Below are positions 21,301 through 30,481 of a DNA stretch of 64,000 bases, piece by piece. The position numbers and the translations under genes are program-made. The stretch is taken from positions 46,851,813 through 46,915,812 of the forward strand of contig CM046855.1 in assembly GCA_025617745.1 (NCBI GenBank). The letters are read 5' to 3'. Numbering within the stretch: position 1 is the stretch's first letter; each line of letters opens with the position of its first letter. The notes beneath the pieces were generated by a model. That model had not been told where the DNA came from, searched no databases, and worked only from the letters and a program-made list of their open reading frames with translations. The stretch comes from Heliocidaris erythrogramma (taxonomy: Eukaryota; Echinodermata; Echinoidea; Camarodonta; Echinometridae).

Positions 21301-23095
21301 AGTCGGTTCGTCAATTTAGTAGTTGATTAATATATATTTCGGGAGATTTTTTCCACAGTCAACTTTTGGGGCGACGTACTGTAGACTAAAGGGTTGGGCA
21401 ACTGGGTTAGCTCAGTCTGCACTACACCTAAAAACTCTCTTCTCCACCTAAAATAATGCCACTAAATATTCTATCAATAACCTCACCTCTGTAAACTAAG
21501 CCACGAAATAATGGTCTGTTTTTCTTTTATTTCATCATCATTTAAAGCGCCTCCAAAAACGGGAAGCGATCACCGATCCGCCAGCAAACCCCCCTTCTCT
21601 GATGCAAGTAGCATGCAGAACTACAGCTCAAAATACGGCCCAACTCCTTCGTCGTATTACGGAGCTCCGTCGGAGAAGTACGGACCGCCGTCATCGAGGT
21701 ACGGCTATCCTCCCCGCGGTGGAGACGGTGACAGCCTGGATAGTTTCGACATCGGGAAGGAGGCCCCGTTCTCTGTCTCTGGCAGTATGCCCCCGCCCCC
21801 GTACAGCGAGCATTCGTTTGCTGTCGGGCACAGTCCAACTGGCCCAGTGGTTCTCTATAAACCTGGAAGAGGTGACTATTATTGTCTTATTTTACTTGAA
21901 CAAGTGGCGTATCCACTGGTGGATTTAGTGGGGGTGCCCCCCCCTTTGAAACCCAAGTGGCATACCTGAAGTACACTCCAAGAACGTGCCTCTCCCCCTT
22001 CATGACCTTTTTTTCTGAAGTAAAAAGGCATCCAGCAATCTGATAACCCCCTTTTTTACTTACTTGTCAGAAAGTTTTCGGTATAATGTGCACCCTCTTT
22101 TACAAAATCCTGGATCTGCGCCTTGGCGTATCCATCAAAGAATGGACATTGGATACGCCACCAGTCCCGCCCTCTGCCTCTTGGATGCCTAGGAATAGAG
22201 CAATATAACTTTCAAATGGCAAATGTTTGATTAAAATCCAATTGTTCATATTGTTACAGGAACGCTTTAAAATCTCATAACAGGAGGAATAAAGGATACC
22301 TTATTCCTTCCTACATCATGCACGATGGATGAAAAGTAATCGGTTTTATGAATCTGCGTTTTGATTTTTAAAATTCTTCTTCAAATCTACCTACTAAATC
22401 AGAGGAGCTCCGCTTCTAATGTATTTCAATTATTATTGCCATTCCCTTTCCCCGTACCATACTGAATAAATTCTGTTTTAATATAGCCTTTAAGGTAAAG
22501 AAAACTGAGGGGGTAAAGCAAATTAAAGACCAAGTTGTCTTCAATAAGTCTAGAATAGATCAAAGATTGAAATGTATAAACGCATCAGCCGAGGAGAGAA
22601 CTGTAAGCCTATTTATGATTAACTATTTTTATTTTTCTTCTTTAGTTGAAGTGAGGGAGGAGCAAATATCACATTGATTTGGGTCATTATTCCAAACAAA
22701 CTTCTTTTTCATTCATTATCATGACAGGTGCTGACATGAGCTCATACGGCTACAGCAGGCGGTCTTCACGACCATCATCCGTCAGTTCTTGGCTCAAGAC
22801 GCAAGATGGCGCTCGTCCTGAATCACGCCGTTCCTCTGTGGGCAGCAACCGCTCCGTAGTGCGGAACTCCCGACCCGTCAGCCGAGCAACCAGCGTAGTC
22901 AACGAGGGGTTCGAACCGGGTCCCGAAGCCGATAGGCAACACTACTTGATGACGATCCCCAGTGTGCGTTCGAGCGCTGGATCGACCGTGGCGGCTAGTG
23001 AGGTCATCTATAATTCTGTGGGGGCTAGGTCCCAGACGGGGGGTGCCCCGTCGGTTGGGAGGCACTCTGTTGCATCAACCGCTCGCAATGCTTGA
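11376..23095 (+). CDS. Five-exon type I membrane protein, Shisa/CYYR1/WBP1-like layout (348 aa)
   Basis: The model joins 11376-11433, 19118-19310, 20641-20744, 21548-21871 and 22728-23095. All four introns are GT/AG and every phase agrees (1, 2, 1, 1), giving 1047 nt with one stop. The protein has a signal peptide (about 1-20), a short ectodomain with six cysteines (42, 61, 68, 74, 75, 76), one transmembrane helix (about 86-111), then Arg-Arg and a 230-residue cytoplasmic tail. The tail has a Tyr-Gly/Pro repeat region (about 144-175), PPPPY at 200-204 and Ser/Arg-rich clusters with RRxS-type phosphorylation sites. A Cys-rich ectodomain plus a PPxY tail is the design of Shisa, CYYR1 and WBP1/VOPP1 adaptors, which bind WW-domain (NEDD4-type) ligases. 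No specific family is proven, because the usual CC-G-CC spacing is not exact. The gene carries transposons in introns 1, 3 and 4. Confidence 0.75.
11434..13654. other. Intron 1, proximal part: repeat-rich, no exon seen
   Basis: It contains C and G homopolymer tracts (12464-12479, 13412-13421) and GC-rich patches at 12650-12850 and 13420-13560. Fragments such as TACGCCACTAG (13460-13470) match hAT-like terminal repeats seen elsewhere in the window. Open frames on both strands are short and repeat-derived. Confidence 0.45.
13655..13798 (+). repeat. (AGT)n microsatellite, left part
   Basis: Long runs of AGTAGTAGT interrupted by variants such as AATGTAAATAGCAGTATA. It is continuous in composition with 15111-15445; a LINE insertion at 13799-15110 splits what was one array. 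Confidence 0.95.
13799..14888 (+). pseudogene. LINE ORF2 C-terminal fragment with zf-RVT knuckle, frameshifted
   Basis: Two overlapping frames, 13799-14155 and 14130-14888, are one reading frame broken by a single-base indel near 14145-14155, in a run of T and A. The second part contains FRSMYELPFKVIPDTRTRIF and then the zinc-binding motif CSFCKQEPETIEHLFINC (Cys-x2-Cys ... His ... Cys), characteristic of the reverse-transcriptase zinc-binding domain of L1/Tx1 elements. The RT and endonuclease domains are absent because of 5' truncation. The first ATG is coincidental. Confidence 0.8.
13799..15110 (+). mobile_element. 5'-truncated LINE (L1/Tx1-type) with 13-bp target-site duplication
   Basis: GTATTAGTAAAAG occurs immediately before the element (13786-13798) and again right after its A-rich tail (15111-15123). 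Both copies lie within AGT repeat, so the ends are exact. The 3' end carries AATAAAAAAGATT followed by AAAAAAAAA, as expected for target-primed reverse transcription. The insert encodes only the C-terminal part of ORF2. L1 and Tx1-group elements have this C-terminal zinc knuckle, and several Tx1-group lineages insert in microsatellites, which suits the AGT target here. Confidence 0.85.
15111..15445 (+). repeat. (AGT)n microsatellite, right part
   Basis: AGT units with interruptions such as TACTATTATAGT and AAAGGT. It begins with the second copy of the LINE target-site duplication. Confidence 0.95.
15512..17709. mobile_element. 2.2-kb foldback transposon with subrepeated terminal arms (TU-like)
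   Basis: Left arm 15512-15845 and right arm 17291-17709 are inverted copies made of tandem subrepeats of about 16 bp, of the type GGTCCGATAGTTAGAA and GGTTCTATAGACCGAA. The outermost bases match exactly (CCCTATAGCTAGAAGGTCCG against its complement), and so do the inner edges (ending GACCGACAATAA). Arm lengths differ (334 and 419 bp) by subrepeat copy number. The 1.4-kb centre has no transposase-like frame, so the element is non-autonomous. Long arms of short tandem repeats are the hallmark of sea-urchin TU and fly FB elements. No clean target-site duplication was found. Confidence 0.85.
15846..17290. other. Central segment of the foldback transposon
   Basis: It contains a purine-rich stretch (15920-16040), CT-rich DNA at 16445-16475, and C/A homopolymers at 16608-16631 and 16768-16782. 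No frame with recognisable transposase or other protein motifs was seen. Confidence 0.5.
18235..19045. other. Distal intron 1, no element recognised
   Basis: AT-rich DNA between the last GTAAC/GTTAC motif and the CT tract before exon 2. The minus-strand open frame at 18332-18601 shows no motif. Confidence 0.4.
19046..19117 (+). repeat. (CT)n microsatellite forming the polypyrimidine tract of exon 2's acceptor
   Basis: Seventy bases of CTCTCTCCCT-type repeat end in TTAATCAG, after which exon 2 begins. The microsatellite supplies the polypyrimidine tract, and TTAATCA could serve as branch point. Confidence 0.7.
19118..19310 (+). CDS. Exon 2: six-cysteine ectodomain
   Basis: Encodes an acidic linker (HSNHIEETDMDEAETE), an RRR stretch that could be a processing site, then the Cys-rich part with NCAPGFEFCFTSTTCCCEQ and KN before the membrane. 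The clustered CCC and Cys spacing recall Shisa/CYYR1-type ectodomains. Phase 1 at its start completes an Ala codon from exon 1; the donor is ACAA/GTGAGT. Another frame is open longer (19182-19418) but lacks cysteines and does not fit the neighbouring phases. An NNS glycosylation sequon spans the next junction, right next to the membrane. Confidence 0.65.
19311..20640. other. Intron 2
   Basis: AT-rich intron of 1330 bp with a C-rich hAT-like fragment near 20435-20545 that includes CCAGATACGCCACTAA. It ends in CATTATTCATCTTTCAG, a good acceptor. Confidence 0.6.
20641..20744 (+). CDS. Exon 3: transmembrane segment
   Basis: Encodes SLSLAVGLGVGGFILFALLF then FACFACFRRPQGLR. This is a single Gly-rich hydrophobic helix followed by two cysteines (107 and 110, possible palmitoylation sites) and an Arg-Arg stop-transfer signal, so the C-terminal tail is cytoplasmic. 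Strong acceptor CATCTTTCAG and strong donor AGAG/GTAAGT. Confidence 0.85.
20829..20921 (+). mobile_element. tRNA-derived SINE-like head in intron 3
   Basis: GGTATAGTGGTTTGGTGGAC resembles a pol III A box and GGGGTTCGAATCCC matches the B box. It is followed by CCATGTCACTAATATCCTTT, which is also the start of the body at 21027 and, inverted, at 6450-6490. Transcription as a functional tRNA is unlikely because no clean cloverleaf forms. Confidence 0.55.
21027..21229 (+). mobile_element. SINE-like body copy in intron 3
   Basis: CCCTGCCACATCACTAATGT, TTTGGCAAGACATAAATCCA, CATTTGCCACTCTGCACCCA and GCTCGGCTGAGG follow in the same order as in the inverted copy at 6311-6520. It sits about 100 bp after a second head-like segment at 20829, so two copies of the family lie side by side. 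Confidence 0.6.
21548..21871 (+). CDS. Exon 4: Tyr/Pro-rich cytoplasmic tail with PPPPY
   Basis: 107 codons with a block of repeats of the type KYGP, YYGAP, EKYGPP and RYGYPP, then GSMPPPPYSEHSFAVG. PPxY motifs bind WW domains, and the spaced tyrosines could be phosphorylated. The exon is GC-rich with strong codon structure. The acceptor follows a TCATCATCATTTAAAG sequence, weak in pyrimidines, and the donor is AGAG/GTGACT, also weak, so splicing here may be regulated. The minus-strand frame is a shadow. Confidence 0.85.
21901..22165. mobile_element. hAT-like MITE fragments in intron 4
   Basis: CAAGTGGCGTATCCACTGG at the left and TCCTGGATCTGCGCCTTG (ending 22125) at the right are degenerate inverted ends of the CAGTGGCGNATCCAG type. 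A second pair of short ends (GGCGTATCCA and TGGATACGCC) follows at 22125-22160. A C tract lies inside. It begins only about 30 bp after the exon 4 donor. Confidence 0.5.
22728..23095 (+). CDS. Exon 5: Ser/Arg-rich C-terminal tail
   Basis: 121 codons and TGA. It has repeated basic/serine clusters (SRRSSRPSSVSS, ESRRSSVGSNRSVVRNS, RPVSRATS) that look like basophilic kinase sites, then an acidic EGFEPGPEADRQ segment, and ends ASTARNA. The acceptor is ATCATGACAG, with phase completing a Gly codon. GC content is much higher than in the flanking introns. No catalytic domain is present, and a classical PDZ-binding C-terminus is not obvious. Confidence 0.85.
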
Positions 23096-24183
23096 GTGTG
23101 AACCTGTTATACCAAACAACGCAAAAAGTCCCATTAATTCTTGATTAATTTTATAGACATCGATAACCAAACATCTTGGACCGATCCAGAGGAGCGGGGA
23201 CATGTGCCCCCAGCAAATCTAAATTTTGCTAAATTTGGCATAGGCCCTACTAAAGAAAAATATCTCATTGAAGTAAAATAACAAACTTAAAAGAAAACTT
23301 AGGGTCAGTCCTATACCCTTCTAAAAACTGTTATTGTACTCTGTAGATATGTATAATGGGCAAGTTATATTCGAGCAAAAGTCAGCACACATTAATTGTA
23401 TCAAGGTACATGTGACTGGTTGAGCAGTTTAAATAAAACGAGTCTTATAGGCAGGGGCGGAATAAAGGGGCCAACTTTTTTTATTGTGTTCTGAATGTAT
23501 GCCAATAGGGTTTCAAAGAGGGAGGGGGCTATGTAAAGCTGCTTATAGGTCCTACCCATAATACTTTTGATCATCATTTCACAATACTATTATCTTTTCT
23601 CTGTCCCTGGGCTTTATTTCCCAGTAAAGTTGGTCATTATCCTTTTTTACAGTATGCCAACATTTGGAATCCATGCGATGCCTGAATCATATATTTTCAA
23701 CAATATCATTTTTAAGCAAAGAATAATTCTAACATTAATCACAGTACTACGAATCAGAAGGAATGTAATCTGTTCAGCAAAAAATTGTATATAATAAACC
23801 AGTCTTTCCGTTTTTATTTTAGTATTTTTGAAGCACCTGCTGAAAGAATAACAAAAATTATGATCAGATTTAAAAGAGAGAACGTGGGTCGCGTTCAGAA
23901 TAATATCTGGTACAGTTTTGCCTGACCAACTAAAATTGATTCTTATTTTCTCGTCCTGATCTTTCGAAAATGAGGAGAAGAGGTTCCATCTTTATCTAAT
24001 ATTTAATATTTTCCAATACAGAAAAAAATTCTATATTGGTTAATTTTCAACTCATTTGTCAACATTTCAATTTTTACATGCACACATATACATGCACTTC
24101 AGAGTCTCAAAAAAGGGGTAAATTGCATTATATGTATGATTGTCTTTTCATTCTTATGTATTTTGTTAAAGAACAGAAATATC
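23096..24183 (+). other. 3' UTR and downstream DNA of the membrane-protein gene
   Basis: AATAAA at 23432-23437 is a candidate polyadenylation signal about 340 bp after the stop codon. Another AATAAA lies near 23793. No further exon is visible. Confidence 0.45.
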
Positions 24184-24288
24184 ACTCCCAGTGTTAAAGA
24201 TCGTATGCTCGATCTGTAATGAAAAACACCAGTCAGAAAAAAATTGGAACCAGCGGGATTCGAGCATACGATCTTTAACACTGGGAGT
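24184..24288. repeat. 29-bp perfect inverted repeat with tRNA-like spacer
   Basis: Bases 24184-24212 (ACTCCCAGTGTTAAAGATCG and onward) are the exact reverse complement of 24260-24288. On the minus strand the spacer side reads GTATGCTCGAATCCCGCTGG, which looks like the T-arm half of a tRNA. It may be a rearranged tRNA-derived retroposon. Confidence 0.75.
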
Positions 24289-24546
24289 AAAATGCCTAAA
24301 AATATGTTTACAAATTAAAATTCCTCCCATCAAGCTTCTTCGTTTACTAACAGAAATATCAAAATAACAAAAAAATGAGGCTGTGAGAAAAAAAAGGAAG
24401 GAAAGGACGATAAACTAAGGATCAATTATATCTGGCTTTTTGTAAATTGTTCATTTTATAAATGAATGATACTTTTATAATTTGTAGGAAATTGCTATTG
24501 TTGTCTAATAAATCACTTATATTGGAATGCTATATCTAGAGGCGAA

Positions 24547-24690
24547 GCGTATCCAGCATAGGACCGCCGTGAGCCCCCCCCCCCCCCTCCTCCATTGAAG
24601 GCGCAGAGGGGGGAAATTCGTGCTATGATCTATGTTACACGAGACTGGGTAGATATATTCTGCACCCCCCTCCCCTTCCGCTGGATACGC
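24547..24690. mobile_element. Small hAT-like MITE remnant
   Basis: GCGTATCCAGC (24547-24557) and GCTGGATACGC (24680-24690) are exact inverted ends flanking a C-tract-rich 144-bp body. The outer bases (AGAGGC and CACGG) are degraded. No target-site duplication was recognised. Confidence 0.6.
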
Positions 24691-24839
24691 CACGGATAAA
24701 TCAGTTTTATTCTATGTATACAAACTATTTTAATCAGTAGACCATGTGTTTTGTTTTTACGCTAAGCAGATTTTAGTTTTCCATATTGATGTTGTTATTC
24801 TCCCTCTTTCTACCTTGTGTGGTGTATGTGTCTGTGTCT

Positions 24840-24970
24840 GTGTATCCCTCTATCTCTCTCTCTAACTGTCTCTCCACGTCTCTCTGCCTCTACCCCTCCC
24901 CCTCCTCCCCTCCTCCTCTCTCTCTCTCTCTCTCTGGCTCTGTCTGTTTCTCTGTCTCCGCCCCTCTCTA
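24840..24970 (+). repeat. (CT)n polypyrimidine microsatellite
   Basis: CTCTCTCT and CCTCCTCC runs with TGTCTC variants. The Ser/Leu-rich frames across it are artefacts. Confidence 0.85.
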
Positions 24971-26172
24971 ATATAATCTCTTCCAGATGCTTACGTTACA
25001 AACAGGTCTTTGTTTTAGTTCCTTCCGCCTCTCATCATGTTCTGAAACCCTATATCATTATGTGAATTAATCCAGAACATAGTATATTCAACTCTATAAA
25101 CACATTTTTATTATGTACATTTATACTGCTTTTGTTTTCGTTACACGTTGATGCGTGCTGTAGAGCTATATTTATGAGCATGATTTTATATTACTATTAA
25201 CGATAAATAAAATATTCTTGTATCTATATAGTATATGGACTCTTGAGGGCAGTATAATTTGATATGCCTAATATCTCTATGCAGGGATTTACATACCTTC
25301 TAGGAAAAAAATATAGTGAACCCCCCTTAATTAAACACCCCTTACGGTGTAAGTTATATGGAAATATATAGATCCCCCCCCCCCCCCCCCCCCCAGATGC
25401 GCCACTGATATAACAGTTGTCGGGGCTGGTAGGCACGATGGAAATTTATTTTCCTAGAATCCTTATCACCCACAGCTTATATTTTTCATTAGAGCGTTTG
25501 CTAATTGCATTTTATTTTATAGGAAATGTGGTCTGTGGGAATTCAAGTCAGGAACTGAAAGTATTAGTCCTATAGAACGCAATGCTTTCTCCAAAATGAT
25601 ATGTCATACCAGACTAAATCAAACGGTTTCATACGAATTGCGACCGTGGGAATTTAGTTGAAACTAAAAATAAAGGTTTAATTTTGTAAATAAAAGATTC
25701 TGCTTGACATTCACCGCTTCGTGAACGTTTCGAGGGATGTTTTGTTTCTCCTGATGATAATTTATTCAGTATGGTGATATTCAAAGTGGCATTGTCACTT
25801 TTTGTCTTTAAAAGATGGTTATGACGGGCAGAAAAGGGTGGCCAGTATTGGTAAAATGCCACCACCTTACCGTGCAAAGTGCAAATTTACCTATTTATGA
25901 AGGCTATTCATGTATTTATAGTTCATCCGAATGTTCATTAAAACTTCATTTCACATTTTATTCATAATACGTACAAGAACCTATACGTGATTCCATGCAG
26001 TACCATAATAAAAAGCAGAGTCACTTTAATTCGGCGGGAATAAACACATAATGAGAGTTCATTGTGTATTATTGTTAAAGATCGGAAGTTTACACCCATC
26101 CTCAATCGGTGCAATGACAATGCGTTGGAAATGATGACCCGGTGTGATAGTAGTGGGAGCGCTCTTGAACAA
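24971..26172. other. Non-coding stretch
   Basis: Contains a C tract at 25375-25394 followed by CCAGATGCGCCACTG, a single hAT-like end. No gene was recognised. Confidence 0.4.
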
Positions 26173-26181
26173 GTACAGGTA

Positions 26182-26367
26182 GAGTCCCTTCTTAGAAAGA
26201 GTAACGACAGCCCGTGATTTGAACGCCATTTTGGGGCCACTATTATGTAACATTTCTATTCAATTTCGATGAGCACCTGGGTGTTTTAAATAGAAAGAAT
26301 TCGAACGCCATTTTGTGTCCAAAGAAATAGGACGTCCCTGTCGTAACTCTATCTATCAAGGGACTCT
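26182..26367. mobile_element. MITE with 9-10-bp target-site duplication (Mutator-like)
   Basis: GTACAGGTAG flanks it at 26173-26182 and 26368-26377. The ends are inverted: AGTCCCTT ... AGAGTAACGACAG on the left and CTGTCGTAACTCT ... AAGGGACT on the right. Inside, GAACGCCATTTTG occurs twice in direct orientation (near 26220 and 26303). A 9-10-bp duplication fits the Mutator/MULE superfamily. No transposase is encoded. Confidence 0.75.
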
Positions 26368-26427
26368 GTACAGGTAGATAAGATATTACGAATATCGCCA
26401 TATATATACTGAAGTGTTGGATGCTGA

Positions 26428-26541
26428 GGGAGGAGAGAGACAGAGAGACAGAGAGAAAGACAGAGACATAGAGAGAGAGAGAGAGGCAAAGACAGAGAGA
26501 CAGAGAGGGAGAGAGACAGAGACTGTGAGAAATAGAGAGGG
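26428..26541 (+). repeat. (GA)n purine microsatellite
   Basis: GAGAGACAGAGAGAC-type repeat, about 110 bp, with GAGAGAGAGAGAG near 26471. Confidence 0.9.
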
Positions 26542-27537
26542 GAATATTAATCTGATCACTCTTTTATAAAAATTATTTTAAAGGCAGTGGCCTATTCCGG
26601 ATCGGAGAGGATCCAGCTTGCGCACCCTCCCCAATAATTTTGAATATCCTAGAAAAAAAATAATCCATAGAGTGGAAGAGGTATACAGAACTCAGGATTG
26701 CCCGGATACATGACCACCCACCCCATCCCAGTTTGGAGATGATTCCGCCCTCTGTCTAAATATTTCTTGGTGCGCCAAAAACACACATCAAGGCACATTA
26801 TAGAATAGACCTTTTTACTAATTTTTATTTCATGCAAAACTTCTTGAATAAAAGTTTCTCTTCACGACTCAACAGTTTGCCAGAGGCTTGCCTGACATAG
26901 CAACAACTGATATATTCCTTCCATATAGATGCCATTTTGCATAGCAGGTGCACTAACTAGGGTTTCTGGAGAGAAACATGCATAATTATATTGAAAGATA
27001 TTAGTAAACAGGTCTATTAGGATGCTAAGATTCAAATAGGGTGATAAAATGAACTAAAGTTAAGCATGGTAAGCCTTAAACACAAAATAATAAATGGACC
27101 AATGGGGGGGGGGGGGGGAGGGAATGGGATTCATAATATCATGTATAATACATGATTTTATGAATTCCATTATTTTTCTTACAAAATTACTCATGTACCT
27201 ACACAGCACAGCAATATAGATTGATAATTATGTAACGAACTTCTATGGCTTATATTCCCGTCTATTTTTTACAATACAAGGCCTATATACCTACAATAAA
27301 ACTGTTCCAGTGCTCATGATGGTTTTTTTTTTTACGTGAACTTCCGCCTTGATTGAGATATCCACTGTATAACAATGAATGAAGGAAGGTTAAACTAGAG
27401 TTACACCACCAAATCATTCTCATATTTGATTAGATTTTAGGCCAGGAAACGCGATTCGTATGAATCGGAACAAGTAAGGCCGACATTTTTCATCAATGAA
27501 CTTCTCGGATGATACGCATACATTTTTGTTGTATAAC
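26542..27537. other. Non-coding stretch
   Basis: AT-rich with a G tract at 27105-27117. No exon or element was recognised. Confidence 0.4.
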
Positions 27538-27722
27538 CCAGTTACTTTGATAACCTTTTTCATGTTTATGAAAGTCATTTTGGTATTGCAAAAAAAAACC
27601 CAAAACATTTATTCATGAGGTGGGTAACTCCCCATACCAATTACTTTGATAAACTTTTCATTTTGATGATCGCCATTTTGGTATTGTGAAAAAAAATCCC
27701 ATGTATTCATGAAGCGGGTAAA
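27538..27722 (+). repeat. Two-copy tandem repeat, about 98-bp period
   Basis: CAGTTACTTTGATAACC ... CATTTTGGTATTGCAAAAAA ... TTCATGAGGTGGGTAA recurs from 27637 as CAATTACTTTGATAAAC ... CATTTTGGTATTGTGAAAAA ... TTCATGAAGCGGGTAA. The copies are diverged but clearly related. Confidence 0.75.
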
Positions 27723-28400
27723 CCAAGAACTCCACGAAACAGTAGAGGATTTGCTGATGTATATAACTAAACAGATGGACAAAAGTTGATATCATTCGCA
27801 TGTCTCTTTGACCTTTCATCTTTATAAAGTTTATAATGATAGTGATAATACTAATAAATAATATATTATAATTGTAAGAATTGTAGCAATCCACTTGAAC
27901 TCAAATGCTCAGGTCGCACTAAGTGCAAAAGATCAAAACAAACAAAACAAACAAATAAACAAAAACACATACAAACACACACAAAAAACAACAACCAAAA
28001 ACAAAGGACAACATAAATGAGGGGGAAAATATAAAAAAGAAACAAAGCAATTAATCATTAGATCATTCGTAAACACTCCAAACTGATCTACTATTTTCTA
28101 ATCTCTCGAAGGGAGCACATTCCACAGCAAAGGCCCAGCATGGGCAAAGGCTCTCACTCCCCAACTTTGTATTAAGCTTAGAAAGAGCAAGGAGGTACTA
28201 GCACCTCCTTGGAAAGAGCAAGCAAACGCAGTTTGTGCACTCCAATAGCCACAATGCAGACTACATTATACAATGATATATTTGCCAATGTGTATCCCAT
28301 TTGATTAAAAAAATATTTTTCTTCAAAAAAATTGACCCTTTTTTAATGAAAATGTAATTTTATCATAGAGCTGGGAGGTCATTTGATTTTCCCCCTATTT

Positions 28401-28431
<31 letters not shown>

Positions 28432-29035
28432 GGTGGGTGTGGGCTGGGGCTGCAGCCCCAATATAAAAAAAAAGTATAAATGGCAAGAACGAAACAGAAG
28501 TGTTTCTGAATATAAATGTGCAAGCATTTTGGTTTGTCCGACCTAGCAACGCTTACTGTATACAATGTGCATACTAACAATTGATATACAATAACTGGTG
28601 CATGAATCTAATCATGATTAGTTCGTTACTGGGCACTAGACAAAGGGGAAAACATTAAACGTGCATGCTTTCTCGAATATGGTCTTGATGTCGCACAATC
28701 TAAATTCTATTCAGTATGACGAGAATAAATTTCTTACTAAGGTGTATAAATGCCAATGTTAACCACCGAAATTATACAACATAAACGGGAATTAAGGGCA
28801 TAAAGTTAACCCTCAATGGACATGGAAGAACGCCAGTTTTTATTGTTCTCCAAGACATTGAATAAAGACATTGTCTAACCCCCATGTTTGTTGCTTTTAT
28901 TGTTTTGTACCTCGTATTCTTTTACAACTAAACTCTTATTTTCCTATAAATCGAATGATATATATCGTAACTGAAATGAGCTCCCCTTCCCCTTTCATTT
29001 TTAATTTTTTTGAAATATATTGTTATATAGCAGAA
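27723..29035. other. Non-coding stretch with homopolymers
   Basis: Includes a T10/G22-type homopolymer pair at 28401-28436 and a short palindrome CAAGGAGGTACTAGCACCTC at 28188-28207. No exon was recognised. Confidence 0.4.
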
Positions 29036-29860
29036 CTCACAGGCGGATTCAGGGTTTTGTTAAAGGAGTGGGGCACAATCAGGAGCGACGGGGCGTCTTT
29101 CAAAGTGGGTGGGGGCACCAGCCAAAAAGGGCACTTTGGGGGAAAAGGGGCACCTACAAGAGGTGAAAAAAAAGGGATCATTTTTTTTTACATTGATATT
29201 ACCTTACAGTCCAATTAACATGATTAATACATTATCAAACATCATCTTCTTCCTTTTTATTGTGGTTCTGGAGACTGCTTCAGCTTCCCCAATAAGCAGT
29301 TGTGTGTGATGGTCTAACGACTCATGCGCGAGCGCGCGAAGCGCGCGAGCAAAAATTTTCAGACTTTTTCTAATGCTGAATTCCTTTGGTTGAGAATTAT
29401 TTATAGCGATATAATGAAAATGACAACAACAAATTAATTGGGGGAATGTCAAATTATCTTTTAATTCATACATTATCCCTGTCGTTCTTCTAAGCTGTAG
29501 GATTACATCGATATCAACATAATTTATGCGATCTGCTTGATATCATTATACTATAAGGGCTATCGAGCGTAGCGAGCGAATTTTTTGGAGATTTTCAGAA
29601 ATTATTGCCCTTAATTGTTGTAAATTATGGGCACATTCGAGCGAGCTGAATAAGAAATCCTTTGCTGGGGGGGGGGGGGGGGTATAGGCATTATGCCCCT
29701 CTTGCCTCCACCTCCACTGCCTTACATTGTAGTAATTATGTGTACCTGTTATAAAGCCGCATCGATTCTTTGAAGTTAGATATGGCTCGTTTTGTAAGAA
29801 ACATTGGGAAATTTTAAAAAAATTATAGGTAAAAGGGGACATTTTTTCGAAGAGGAAAGG
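29036..29860. mobile_element. hAT-like repeat remnant with GCGAGCG palindromes
   Basis: CACAGGCGGATTCAGGG at 29038-29054 resembles a hAT-type end and is followed by GGGGCAC-rich DNA. A GC-rich quasi-palindrome GCGAGCGCGCGAAGCGCGCG lies at 29328-29347, and ATCGAGCGTAGCGAGCGA at 29562-29579. Both are followed within about 25 bases by ATTTTCAG, so they look like copies of one repeat segment. Confidence 0.45.
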
Positions 29861-30205
29861 GTGCTTATCAGAAATGGAATGGGGCACTTATAAGAAGTGA
29901 AAAGGGGCACTCATGAGAAGAGGAAAAGGGCACATATTAGATAGGAAAAGGGGAACATATCAGATTTGAAAAGGGGCACTTATCGGAAGTAAAAATGTAC
30001 TTATCATCAGAAGAAAAGGGCACTTATTAGAGAGATAAGGAGGCACTTATCAGGAGGGAAAAGGGCCCTTATCAGGATCCCTTAGGGCACTTATCATAAG
30101 GGGAAAGGACACTTATTAAAAGGAAAGGGAGCACTTTTAGTAGTAAAAAGGCCACTTATCAGAGAGAAAGGGGGCATTTTTCAGATGTAAAAAGGGCACT
30201 TTGGG
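29861..30205 (+). repeat. Degenerate minisatellite of about 26-bp period
   Basis: A unit of the type AAAAGGGGCACTTATCAGAAG is iterated about 13 times with substitutions. Related sequence (GGGGCACC, AAAGGGCACTTTGGGGG) also occurs at 29065-29165, so the array appears to have grown from inside the adjoining repeat. Confidence 0.8.
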
Positions 30206-30436
30206 GGTACTTGAAAAAGCACTATGCCCCCCCCCCCTCCCTCCCTCCGAAATTTTCTCCCCCCCCCCCCAAAAAATGGAATCTATATCTCACATTTTTT
30301 ATATATTTAGGACAAGAATCGGGATAACATGATAACACTTCCTAATTTTGGGACACTCGTCTTGTTGATACTGTACACGTACGTCCTCGTCCGTTACATA
30401 ATCATTAAATGCATTCATTCACTTGATATCTTAAAT

Positions 30437-30481
30437 TTCCATGTGTACACTGTATGGATTCCATACAGTGTATACATGGAA
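30437..30481. repeat. 45-bp near-perfect palindrome
   Basis: Arms of 21 bp (TTCCATGTGTACACTGTATGG and its complement) with one mismatch and an ATT loop. Confidence 0.85.

Noticed and set aside
21542-21838. 98-residue minus-strand frame, with 108-residue plus-strand frame at 21602-21928
   Set aside because: Both are shadows of exon 4. The accepted frame has matching splice phases on both sides.
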